Below are positions 32,593 to 45,500 of a stretch of 64,000 nt of DNA, one piece after another. This DNA is from Primula veris. Taxonomy: Eukaryota; Streptophyta; Magnoliopsida; Ericales; Primulaceae. Under the pieces are notes generated by a model. It worked only from the letters and a program-made list of their open reading frames with translations. It did no database searches and was not told the DNA's origin. The translations under genes were made by a program, and so were the position numbers. Numbering within the stretch: position 1 is the stretch's first letter; each line of letters opens with the position of its first letter. The stretch covers positions 4,657,501 through 4,721,500 of the forward strand of contig OY821745.1 in NCBI GenBank assembly GCA_963682055.1, read 5' to 3'.

Positions 32593-33346
32593 TATGATTT
32601 AATATAAAATGGTCAATTATTTAGGGACGTTTAAAGAATAGTAATTAACTATTTAGGAAAAAATAATTTACACAAAAATTATAATTGTTAGATGTTAAAC
32701 TATGTATATGCTGGCTCCAGCGATTTAGCTTATCAAAATTTTAAAATTCAACCCTCCATCTAATTATGCTGGCTCCGCCCCTGGCTGGAATTTCGTCGTT
32801 CCGATAATTTAGTTCTTGTTCAACATTTCTGCAACTGGATTCAGTCTGGTCTGCATATACGATTGAGTCAATTTATTCTAGATATTTTCCACTAGAATAA
32901 GAATTGGCGAATGTATGAATTGGAAGATCTATGTAGTAACATGTCTGCCACTATAAAATAGATTAGTGATCATGGTTTTTTGGGTGAAAAAAAATATATT
33001 TTACATTCGTGAACCAAACATATACTTCTATTTTTTGGAGCTCTTACAACTAATGAAGTTTAGCTTATAACAACTTAGGAATATAGTATTACCACGCAGT
33101 TAGGCATCTATTACTAATTATTCTTTTATCAACTTTGGTTGGTATAGTTAATGACTTATTTTTTGATGTAGTTAATGACTTACTTTGCTAAATTAGTACT
33201 AGTATAAATTCCTGTCTCATTCTCCCTCATCATCTTACTTTGATAAATTAGTACTTGTTATAGCATTATAAGAATAGTGCTACACATTACCTAGCTTCAT
33301 CTAGACTTCTTAACCAAAACTCAATAAGAATTTTCTGGTACTCTGT
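32593..33346. other. Upstream region of the PDR transporter
   Basis: No gene seen. A partial GGCTCCGCCCCTGG hAT-like end is near 32769-32783; the rest is AT-rich promoter-side DNA. Confidence 0.45.
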
Positions 33347-33367
33347 AGTATATATATATATATATGT
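33347..33367 (+). promoter_or_regulatory. TA-rich run, possible TATA region of the PDR gene
   Basis: A (TA)n run ending TATATGTAATTT lies 50-70 nt upstream of the start codon at 33417. Its position suits a core promoter, but such runs are common here. Confidence 0.35.
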
Positions 33368-33416
33368 AATTTTGATACATTGAAACTCGATCTCTGTTCA
33401 TTTATTCATTCATAAT

Positions 33417-36400
33417 ATGGAAGGTAATACAAATATTGAGAGATTGCAGACCTTTTCTTCTGTGTTTGACGAAGACGGTGATACTAAAGAAAAACATGTT
33501 ATTGATTATACCATGCTTAGTACTTCAGAAAGGCAAATGTTTATTGAGAAGCTCATTAAACACATTCAACATGACAATCTCCGACTGTTACAGAAGCTGA
33601 GGGAAAGAATAGACAGGCAAGTTCTTTTCCTTTTCTTTTTACCGATGTATACCTTGGGCTTGCAATTTACGGTACATTTGAATTTGTTGTCGATTTTACT
33701 ACGTAAGGGATTACTGGTATTAATTACCCGAGTCGAGTACGAAACTCTCTCCTTAAAACTTATTTGGCCCCCAACCACTTTCGGGTTTTTGCAGACGTAA
33801 GTTTCCCAAGATACAACGGGTGTCGCGGTTAATTAATAGAAAGTCACAAATCAATCGCACGACGAAAAGATTATGAATGAAAAGGTTATGACTTTTCCGA
33901 AAAGATACAAGGGCCTGTATATACATACGCAGTCAATATATTCAGAAAAATCATATCATTTATACATATAAAAAAAGGGTACAAAAATCTGCATTATTTT
34001 TCATAGCATTAATTAGTGAGTTCAAGAGAGTGCAAATACCACCATCTGATTGATTTGTGACTTCCTATTGATCGCGACATCCATTGTATCATGTGAAACT
34101 TACGTCCGCAAAAACTCGAAAGTCGCCGGGGGATAAGTTTTAAGGAGAGAGTTTCGTATTCGACTCGGGTAATTCATACCAGTAATCTCTTACGTAGTAA
34201 AATCGACAAGAATCTTAAAACTTATTTCAGTTATAATTGATTGAAACTGGTCACTGAAACTTTACATGTTAAGGGAAAGTCAATACTGGTTTATAAAACG
34301 GAAAAATAAGAAAGACGATAATCAGTATATATAGTATAGTGAAACGTTGCTATGATTGATATGTAGTTACGAATAAACGGTTAGTTAAGTTAATGTTTTG
34401 AAAATTGCAACGTGTTAAAGAAATATAGTAATTGTAAGGATGTATCCATTAGTGGTAAGCAGTGTCTCTGGTTTGACGTATCGTTGGAAAATATATAGAA
34501 TTTTGTATAAAAAGAAAAGAGAAAAAAAAAATTGTTGTATCATTGGAATTTATCATTAGGCGCCAGCATATATATATAAAATAGATATAATAGTATTTGA
34601 TTGTTGGGGTGAAAATCATAAACTTGTTTGGAAGTTTGATTATATTTCCTACCGCCATGCATGAAATCCTTATTTAATTATTTAATATTTTATTGTTTAA
34701 TCTGGAATTGCATGAATAATTGGTAATTAAGTACTCGAAATTGCTATTTATGTCATTATAAAAGGATTTGCATGAATTGTAGGATTTGCATGAATTTGTT
34801 TGAAACGTTACTTTGGTATTTTTTGGAAATTAAATTCGTTGTTGCTTGTACGTAAATGTATGTATGTGTACTTGGTATTGAGACCACGTGCCCACAAGAG
34901 AAACACAACATGATGACATAACAGTTCCAATGTTTCAGTTCATTTCAATAAAACCTCAACAGTCACAATTTTAACAATTATTCCCTTTAAGTGAAAGGCT
35001 GTGTTTTATTTTGGAAAGGCATAAGCAGGGGCAGAACTAAGGGGGGCTGGGGTGGCCGTGACCACCCCGGCGACGATTTTTAATTTTTATTTTATTTTTT
35101 GTATACATGTAATTTAAAAAAAATATGAGATATATACATTGATGGCCCCCCTAATTAAACAAAATAGTTGCTGGTGTAATGATAAAATTAGATTAGTGGA
35201 AAATTAATAGTTCAAATCATGTTATCTTTTTTTTTCTAAAATTTTATGTTTTTTACTTTGAAATTACCAAATTTTCTAAATACGCATTGTATTTTCCTAA
35301 ACAAGATTACATAAAAAATTGTTTTATTATCCAATGTCATTAGTCTTGACTTCATACTTTTTTATGTTATGTTCAACATAGAAAAAAATAAAATTATATT
35401 AGACCCTTTTTTTTTATTTGACCTATTTTTTGCCCCACGACCCCCCGAACAAAATCATCCCGGTTCCACGCATAAGGGGGCACTATATATATTATATTTC
35501 GAATAACATTCATTCATACATTTATATCTATATATATATATATACTAGTAAATGATACTCACGCGTTGCGTGTGACACGCTATAAATTGTGATAATGATA
35601 CAAATGTAGAGTAAAAAAAATATAGGATATAAGAAAAAAAATGATATAAATTGTGATGATGATACAAATATTTAAAGAAAAAAAATATAGGATATAAGAA
35701 ATTTTGTGTGGTTAAAGAGAGAGAAAAAAATGTAATTACTTTTTTATTTTTTATGAAAGTAATTAATATAGTAGTTAATAAAAAACTATAGGGGTATTTT
35801 TGAAAAAAATGACTAAATTGGACAGCCTCATTTTAAAGAAAAAAAATATAAGATATAAGAAATTTTGTGTAGTTAAAGAGAGAGAAAGAATATAATTAGT
35901 TTTTATTTTTTATAAAAGTAGTTAATATGGTAATTAATAAAAAAGTATAGTTGTGTTTTTGAAAAAAATTACTAAATTGGGCAGCCTCATTTTAAAGAAA
36001 AAATAAGAAATTTTGTGTGGTTAAAGAGAGAGAAATAGTATAATTAATTTTTATTTTTTATGAAAATAGTTAATATGGTAATTAATAAAAAAACATAGGG
36101 GTATTTTTGAAAAAAAATAACTAAATTGGGCAGACTCATTTGACTTGAGTTGGATTATTACAATAGAATTATATAATGTATACTAAATTTCTCTATTATT
36201 TTAATTGAATATTAAATATAGGAAATTACCCTAGGCCAACATTGTTCAACTTTCACAATCTTTTTTCTCAACTTAAGGAGACCAATTTAATTCACAAATA
36301 AACATTTTATTTTCCAACAGAATTTTGATTACGAGTTAACAATAGCACACAATTACATAAAAGATGACTAGAATGCTCGCAAATGGAAAAAAAGGAGAGT

Positions 36401-39400
36401 TATTATCTAGCAAAAACTGTTGGGAGCATCACTTGCCTTGCAAAAACAATCAGAAAAATGATTTGTATAACAGCATTGGAGCTTTAGCTTTTCTGCTGCA
36501 TACCAAACTAATAATAGGAATGTTATAATGTTATTGGTGAACCCTTTTCATCGTTTTTTGTTTTGTTTTAGAGCTATGATATTAATCTTAACTTTCTGTT
36601 TCAGAGTTGGGGTAAAATTGCCGACTGTGGAGATAAGATATAATAATCTACACGTGGGAGCCGAGTACGAGGTGGTCAATGGAAAACCCCTCCCTTCTAT
36701 ATGGAATTCTCTAAAAAGCGTAATGTCTGTAAGTTTTGCTCCTGAGAGTATCTTTACGGCCCATGTAAACTTTAGATATGAATATTCTGTTCCATTTTTC
36801 TCCTTATTGTCGCCGTCTGGGTGGTCTCAGAAAACGTTTTTACTTATTTATTGACATAGCCGAAATAAATCCGATTTCCCCCTTACCCATTAACAAAATT
36901 GATACAATTTAACATTTAAATAAACAAGGATCTTGTTGCCCAAGAGCTTCCTGGGGCAGCCCTTGTTGTTTCAACCGGGCGACGAAATAATGGGGTATAC
37001 ATATAAATTCAAATTACCAACTAGATAGTCTCCACTTGGTATTAGTTTAAACACTTCACTGAAAGACAAGATTTAGCTCAACATTTTTACATTGATTTAC
37101 GTTAAACGAGTAATGGTTAAGGGGTTAAGTGCATTCACATCATATTAACCTTTTATCTTTTATTTTCAGGCTGGTGTCAAGCTGTTTGGATTAAATTCTG
37201 AGGAAGCTAATGTAACCATAATAGATGATGTCAGTGGTATAATCAAGCCTGGAAGGTAAGAGTTGAGTTTCTGGATAAAGTTCCTTTTATTTTTATTATT
37301 AATTGAATAAATAAGAGCTTGTGTTGTGTAAGTAAATTTAAGGCACGTTTTTCTGTGTTTTTTTGCAGGCTATCATTGCTACTTGGCCCACCAGGATGCG
37401 GGAAATCCTCTCTGTTAAAAGCGCTTTCTGGGAATTTAGATAAACACCTCAAGGTTCCTTCACCTTAAATTATCTAATTTTATTTTTGCAGACTTGAAAT
37501 TCTGCAAACTGCAGTCTTTAAAAATTGAAAAAAAAAATTAGACATGATATGCTCTTCTTTAAACGAAATAATAGAAATTAAAAACATAACTATGCTTCTG
37601 ATGTTGTGTTGTTTAAGTTCTCTATCCTTAAATGGTAGTGTTGTTAACTAGTAGTCTAGTAATCGAGCAAAATCTCCCAAACCTCCTATTTATACATTCT
37701 CATTTGTTTTGTTCCAACTTGGTTCTGATATTAAACCTCAAACGATGAATACAAGAAGTTTGCCACCTCTTTGCAAATAAATAGAACAATTAATAAGTAT
37801 TTAACATAGAGGATTAGGATTCCTACGTAATTGCGTTCTATCTTACATCCAACTTTTATAGGTTACAGGTGAAGTTTCTTACAATGGATACAAGCTCGAA
37901 GAGTTTATACCACAAAAAACATCTGCTTATATTAGTCAGAACGATCTACATATATCTCAGATGACTGTGAGAGAAACACTTAATTTTTCATCTCGCTGTC
38001 AAGGTGCTCGAAGTCGAGCAGGTCTGCAGCCTATGCATGAAAACTACAGTTGGGTTCGTTTCATGAACAGAATAGTTTTTACAGTTGTTAATTCAATCTT
38101 CTTGTATTTACTTTCTTTAGAGATTATGGCTGAGGTTTGCAGAAGGGAGAAGCAGCAGGGTATTATTCCAGATCCTGATATTGATGGATTTATGAAGGTA
38201 CCTTTTCCTTTAATTTTTTGATTGTCAAATAAGTTCAAATCGAACGGTACGTATCAATCACTCGGTATAAATTCTATGATGTTGCTGGAAAGTTTACATG
38301 TACCAAACGGACAGTTACTTTGAGCAATAAGTTTATTTGTATTAGTAGATAAAATGGCGGTAAAATTACCTTTGGGAAGTTCTTTTAGAAAGTTCATTAT
38401 CGCAGTCGCACATCTTCGTGATAATGACAAACGTTTTTGTAATATATATGCTAAAAGCGTAAATAGCGTAATCTTTTAGCAGCCTAAAAAGCGAAAAACA
38501 AGCTTTTTAAGCTTTGAATCGAGCTTTTATCGAGCATTGAATCAAGCCTTTTCACCACGAAGCGCGCTTTTTAAAACATTTGTCTTTATACACGCTAATT
38601 ATTTATATTCCATCTGTGATATCACAAATCGATATATCAGTTCCATGAAATTCATTTGAAGAAAAATAAAAGAAGGGAACAATAAATACTGCTGTTACGA
38701 ATGCAGTACATGTGGTTTCTTGAAAAAAGCTGTCCTATGAAACTATTACGTCTGGAAAAAAGGGGAGTCACTATCCTGAATTTCTAACTATTGAATCTAT
38801 CTGTCTTGAGAATGTTTTTACAAGTTTCCAACTTAAGTTCATACATTTTTAATCAAACTAATGCTTCTGCTGCACTATTTTATTGTAGTAATCCATATGG
38901 TAGTTTCCAAAAATGATAATGTACCAGTAACAAGGGATTAAATAAAAAAATTATCCGGATTTATTCCTAACGTTGTAACATTTATTTGTGTTAACAGGCA
39001 ACTTCGGCTGAAGGGCAGAAGAATACCCTTCAGACAGACTACATTTTAAAGGTAAATATTCTTATCTTTTATTGCACTACTTCCCAAATAATTCACGGGA
39101 AGCTAATTCTTTCATCTCTGCGACGGTCACATTAGATTCTCGGACTTGATATTTGCGCTGACACGATTTGTGGTGATGATATGAGAAGAGGCATCTCTGG
39201 TGGTCAAAAGAAAAGACTTACCACAGGTATTTCAAATAAACTTTGACAGCTCAATAAACAAGTTTCTTACCATTAATATACTAATTACTTTTGTTGGTTC
39301 TTGAGTCTTTTTTGCCAACAGAAATTCTCTGCCCTGGGGAAGTATTTTTTGTAAAATCAATAAATTTTGAATCCTGATGATTCCTCAAATCAAACACAGT

Positions 39401-39529
39401 TCTAGTTTGAGTATAATAAAAAGAGAATCAGAAACTTTATTCATTTTTCTAAGAAAACAATCGAGAGGTAGACCGAGTGACAGCTCAGCTAATACTATTA
39501 CAACCGCAGGCTACAAACTAATTACAGTA

Positions 39530-39566
<37 letters not shown>

Positions 39567-42500
39567 ACATATCATGACAGAAGAACAATAAGCTGACTAC
39601 AGAAAGCACCCAATGATAAGAAAAGGTAACAATTAACACCCATGAACTATAACAACTTTTGCAGGTGAGATGCTTGCAGGTCCGACACAAGTGCTACTAA
39701 TGGACGAAATATCAAATGGTTTGGATAGTTCGACTACATATCAAATTGTTGCTTCGTTACAGCAATCAGCTCACATAATGGATGCAACTATAGTTGTAGC
39801 ACTTTTACAACCTGCCCCGGAAACTTTTGATCTCTTTGATGACATCATCTTGATGTCAGAAGGGAAAATCGTGTACCATGGACCCCGTAACGAGATTCTA
39901 GAATTTGTTAAGAATTGTGGGTTTCGATGTCCTGAAAGAAAAGGGGTGGCCGATTTTCTTCAAGAAGTAAGTCCATCATGGCTCATTTTGTTTCTTTTCA
40001 ACATAAGTTAATGATTAGAGCATGTTTAAAGGTATCTGATTATTACAGAAATATAATTTTGTTGTGGATGTGAAAAAGTATACTTATAAATATTAAATTG
40101 GAATTTTGTTCAAAAGTAAAATTACATTTTTTTTCTTTGAAAGTTGGTATATTTTTGGGTAGGTTAGTGAAAAGTAATTGATAAAAGCGTAAATTTGATA
40201 AGATATACTTTTCAAGAAAAAATAAACACATGAATACTTATCAAAAGTCTACTTAAAAAATAAAATGTGCATTTATTCTTATTGCTAAACAATATCGTTA
40301 CTTTCACACTTCAATGTAAAAAAGTTAAAAGTACTCACCTATCAAACAAGGCTTATCTTCATTAATATTATAGATTATTGGGTATTCAGTATAAATTAAA
40401 CTACTTAATTTTCTTTTCAGGTTCTCTCAAGAAAAGATCAAGCACAATACTGGCATTTGAGCGAAAAACCTCACATATATGTAACTGTTGATGAGTTTTC
40501 CAGGAAATTTACGGAATCTAATATTGGGAAAATTTTAGATGCAGAGCTATCTCAACCCTTTGAAAAGTCCCAAAGCCATACAAACGCCATTTCCTTTTCC
40601 AAGTATTCTCTCTCTAAATGGGACCTCCTCAAAGTTTGCATGTCTAGAGAAGTTCTTATCATGAAGAGTTTTTCTTTTATCTATGTTTTCAAGTCATTTC
40701 AGGTCACTGCCATTATTCTTTTATGTTTCCATCTCTATGTTTTCTTTGAGAAATTATCACTTTTTTACACCTACCTATAATAATTTAACAGTTAGTACAC
40801 CAAACTGTCAAAATTCACAATTTAGACACCCATTTAGAGAAAATAGAACATTTAGGACACTACTCTAAAATTTCAACTCTTAGAAGCACTAGTTATGTAC
40901 TAATTGTTCAATCATGCTGGTTTACTAATACTAAGCACCAATCTAAAAAAAAAATCGAACAAGTAATATACCAGAGTTAAATTTAAAGTTTTAAACACAA
41001 AATTTTGATAACTTGATGAACTAATTGTAAAAGTTGTCTAGCTTGCTATCTAAATTGTGAATATTGTTACCCTGGTTTGAAGATATTTCGATTTTGTGTA
41101 GGCTGGTATCTTTATTATGAAACTTATTGGTATATTCAACTAATTCTTATCCCTTTCAAAAAAAAAACTAACTCTTAAAGTTCATAGGTTGGCTTTTAAA
41201 AATGATGTATCCCCCATGGATTTCTCTGGCAGCTCTAAAGAATATGTGCAGTTTGATCTTGTTCTGAATTTCCTTTTGTTATTCTTATGCAGTTGGCCTT
41301 AATGGCATTTATCACAATGACCCTATTTTTTCGAACTCGGATGGGCGTTGATATTGCACATGCTAACTATTATATGGGGTCCTTATTTTATGCTTTAATC
41401 CAGTTATTTTTCGATGCAATGCCTGAGATGTCTTTCAGTGTGATGAGCCTAAAAGTTTTCTATAAACAGAGGGATTTGTATTTTTACCCAGCCTGGTGTT
41501 ATGCTATTCCAGTTGCTATTCTAAGAATTCCAGTTTCGTTTTTACAATCTCTGATATGGACATCTCTAACTTACTATACAATCGGGTACACTCCAGAGAT
41601 GGGAAGGTTAGCATCATCTTTTTATGGCTGTACAATTGTTTACGCTTATTTATTTATGAGGTACCTGCCTCTGTCTTTGAAAACGCAAACACTAGTTGTG
41701 TGATAAATTACGCCATACAATCTTATTCTCAACCCTTTCAATGTCAATGCTGTATTGTGGTCTGAGCTCTAAAGTAACCATAAAAATACATGAGGCAATC
41801 TACACAAACCTAGGGAATATAAGGACTTTGAGACATCTAAATGACAATATTTTTAGTTTTTTAGTATTTTTGGTAGAAAAGAAGATGAATACTTGAGTTT
41901 TACTTAGATGCATATATGATGTAGGAAATCCTGGAATATTTAGAGAAAAAATGATAAATTGAGGAATAGACGGTCTCGTGAAATTTAGTTCTCTTTTCAG
42001 ACCAGGTATTGAAATGACACAAAAATATTGCCATGTAATATTTTTACATGGCAATTACTTTGCAGATAGATTGAGGGCCCTTTGGAAAACAAAACACTAC
42101 AAGTTGTGGCTACCATAAATTTACTTGATACTTATGCAGAAAACACCCTAGATTTAGAATCCCAAAGAATATTAATTATAGCCAGTTTCTATATTTAGGA
42201 GAGAAAATTTAGGTAAACTGTGGTTTTTAAACAAACTAGTACATATTCAAATTAAATGAATTGGAAAATTCTGAAAACTGCGGTCTGATAGGTAAACTGT
42301 CCAATTTCCGCTTTGTATCAGGTTCTTCCGGCATTTCCTTTTGCTGTTTGCTCTGAATTCTACAGGCATGTCACTGTTCCGTTTCATTGGATCTGTCTGC
42401 CGCACAATGGTGGTTACTTCAGTAGTTGGGTCTACTGCCGCAATTACAGTATATTTATGTGGAGGCTTTATTGTGCCAAAATGTAAGTATTTTTATTGTC

Positions 42501-45500
42501 TTATTTTTCTTCTAAATCTATACTCAGAATAGGTTCAAGACCTTGATCTTGTTTTTGTTGGATAAAACTTTGTTTTATGGTTTTGAATGCAATTAAAAAT
42601 TGTGAGTTTCAAAACTTTATTACCCCATTAAGTGTGGCTCTTTATTGGAAAAAAGAGTTACAATAAAAAAATTGCATATAATGATGGTTTCCAACCATTT
42701 TTTCTTTAAGAGCTTTTCAATAAGCTTTTTATGAGAAAAAAAAAATACATGTCATCATACACACATACACACACAAACACATATGCATACATATAGAGAG
42801 AGAGTACCGCACCACCAACGGCCCGACCATGGCTCGGTGCCGTTTCCGCCGAGTCACACGCGATAGACGTTGTACCTTAGGAACGAAGTGCCCTATTTAG
42901 CCAGAAGCAGAGTTGGCGGGGCAAATATCGTTTAAGGAAAACTGCTTGCAGTTACCTCGTCTCGGACTTTAGTCTATTTCGGTATCATTTACACTATTCT
43001 ATGTTAAATATTGTATTTGATATTTATATATTTGAGGAAACCATTTTCTGTTTATTTGTCTATTTATTTTTCCGTAGAAATTATTGTGTTTATTTCAACG
43101 TACACAACAATCTTAAACGATATTTTATGTTTCGTACGTTAATACAATAATTTTGGTGTTTGGATAAACAGAAAATTATTTCCGTGGCTAATACAATTCT
43201 TTGGAAAATCATTTTCTAACAAAACTTGGTTTTAATAATTTGGTATTTCCGGTTGAATTATCGAAGCGGTTTTTTGTTGGTTTGACCTTGTTTTGGGTTT
43301 TGGTGAAAATCTCTTTTTGCGGTTTTAAATTGTCCATATTTTATGTATATTTGTGTACAACCTTGCTTAGATATATTTTATGTTAAATATATGTATTGAG
43401 CTTCGCATGTTTATATGGTGTTTTGCACGATTGGCTTATAATGGTATGACTATAAGTGTTTTTATACATGGTATGAATTTTGTATACTTGAATGTTGAGA
43501 TAGTATTTTGTCCAGGAATTTATATGCATGCTATTATATACATGTGGACGAATATATGTATGATTCGCTGATTATCTATCTCTTTGAATGTTAGTAACTT
43601 TTTGTGTGACTTTAATCTACACATTTCTCCACTGTGATTATGATTACTCTTTGAGGGACCTTTTTAGTGTTTCAATTGCAGAATAATATTTGTCTTTGCA
43701 TTTTTTGTAGGTGTATTTAAAAAAAAAGTAAGTTATTAATTTACTCTCAAAGTGACTGTAGTTAGTGTGTCTCGATGAATTTTCTTACAGAAGTTGGTCT
43801 CAGACTATTTCAATTAGCATTGTGAAGCAATGTAGACGGTTTAATAATTTTGTAGTTATGTTCCCTCACCAGTAACGTCTTAATGATTCTCTATCTGCTC
43901 ATTCGGTCTTTGTTGTGAATTTAGGGATTATTTGTCTAGGGGATTTGTATAAACTACTGGTAACTTAATGGTCTTAGTCTCTGATGTACAGTTGTCCTTC
44001 GTATGCATAGTATGATGTCTTTGTATATTTGTTATAAGACTTATAAGATCTTCAGAATTGGTATTTTGATTAGTAGTAAGGTGCTGTATATATTAAAGCC
44101 ATTGTTTTACTTTGTCTTTAATTAGTTCTATAAGACATTTTTGTAAAATCAAGATAGTAATTTGTTAGTACTTGGTTGTTCAAACGTTTGGCTTATAATG
44201 AGTTATATGAGTTTCAATGTGCATGTGATGTACGTTTTGGTTTTTTAAATCTTAATGATCAATTCTGGAATGGTATGTCAATAATAATGGTATTTTGCTG
44301 GAATTGTTATAGTATGTGTTTCATTTTTGTCTTTAATAGTTCTAATTCAAAAAAAAAAAAAATTGTAGAATTTATATAGTCATGCTGTCTATCTTGACTT
44401 TGTTAAACGTTATGGCTACAATAATTTGATATTATTTGTATATGTGAATAAAATGGCTCATAACTAAATGCATAAGTTATATTATTATTTTTATGACACC
44501 ATTTATAAAATTGGTGTTAATGAATAGTCATCAGTTATGAAAGGGGTAAAGTTAATGTCCATTTTACCAACTGTTGGAAATTTTGTAACATTAGTGTTTA
44601 GTAACAAGGGTATATACAGTCAAGTGGACTATGTATGAATTAAATTACTAGTACGTACTAATTATTTTTCCAAGAATTCTGAAATTTTTATTTCGAGATA
44701 TCTAGTTAGAGACTAGATTATTTTGTTAGTGAATTTATACATGCTTATTATTTTCATGTTAATAAAATTACTAACAATTTCTAATGAGTTTTTTATGTTT
44801 ACATGGAATTGGAGGATTGGTGATTATTCGAAACAGTTCTAGTAAAAGCCATTAAATTGGGGATTACGACAGAACTGGTTTCGAAATAGTTCTTGTAAAA
44901 CCATTTTCTGATTTTCAGAATTTGGGGCTTACGACAGAACTGGTTAAATTCTGAGATTGTTCTGTGTAAAATCATATTTATCTAGTGTTTACGGCTGAAT
45001 AAATCTTTCAGAATTTGATAATCTTTTTCGGGAATGAACTAGAATACTCTTGCAAAATCAGTTTCTTGAAACCATACGTGGTTATAGAAATTTGGTGTTT
45101 GCGAATGAGGAGTTTTAGTTTCATTTTTCGAAATTAGATTGTGCGTGTTTGTTATTTGAGATAACAAACAGTTTCCTGCGGGAAATGTCCGGAACACAGT
45201 GGGTGCAGAAATTGACCAGAACATTGTGGGTGCCGGTGTAACTCCTATAAATTTTGCATGAGTGCATATTAATGACGGAGGTTACAAATTTGAAACCACC
45301 ATTATTAAAACCACTAATGTGGTGATATTATGGATGATATCCTTATTAATTGTGATTTATTGCAATTTAATTTGGAGGGTTAAAAAAATTTATAACGGTA
45401 ATCATTAATAAGATTAATGACGAGTATTTATAACTTCTAATTAATTGTGATTAGTCGCAATTTAATTTGTAGAGTTATAAATTATTGTAACGACAGTCGT

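Noticed and set aside
33566..33778. Minus-strand ORF across PDR exon 1
   Set aside because: Spans an exon and a foldback element in antisense; it is not a gene.
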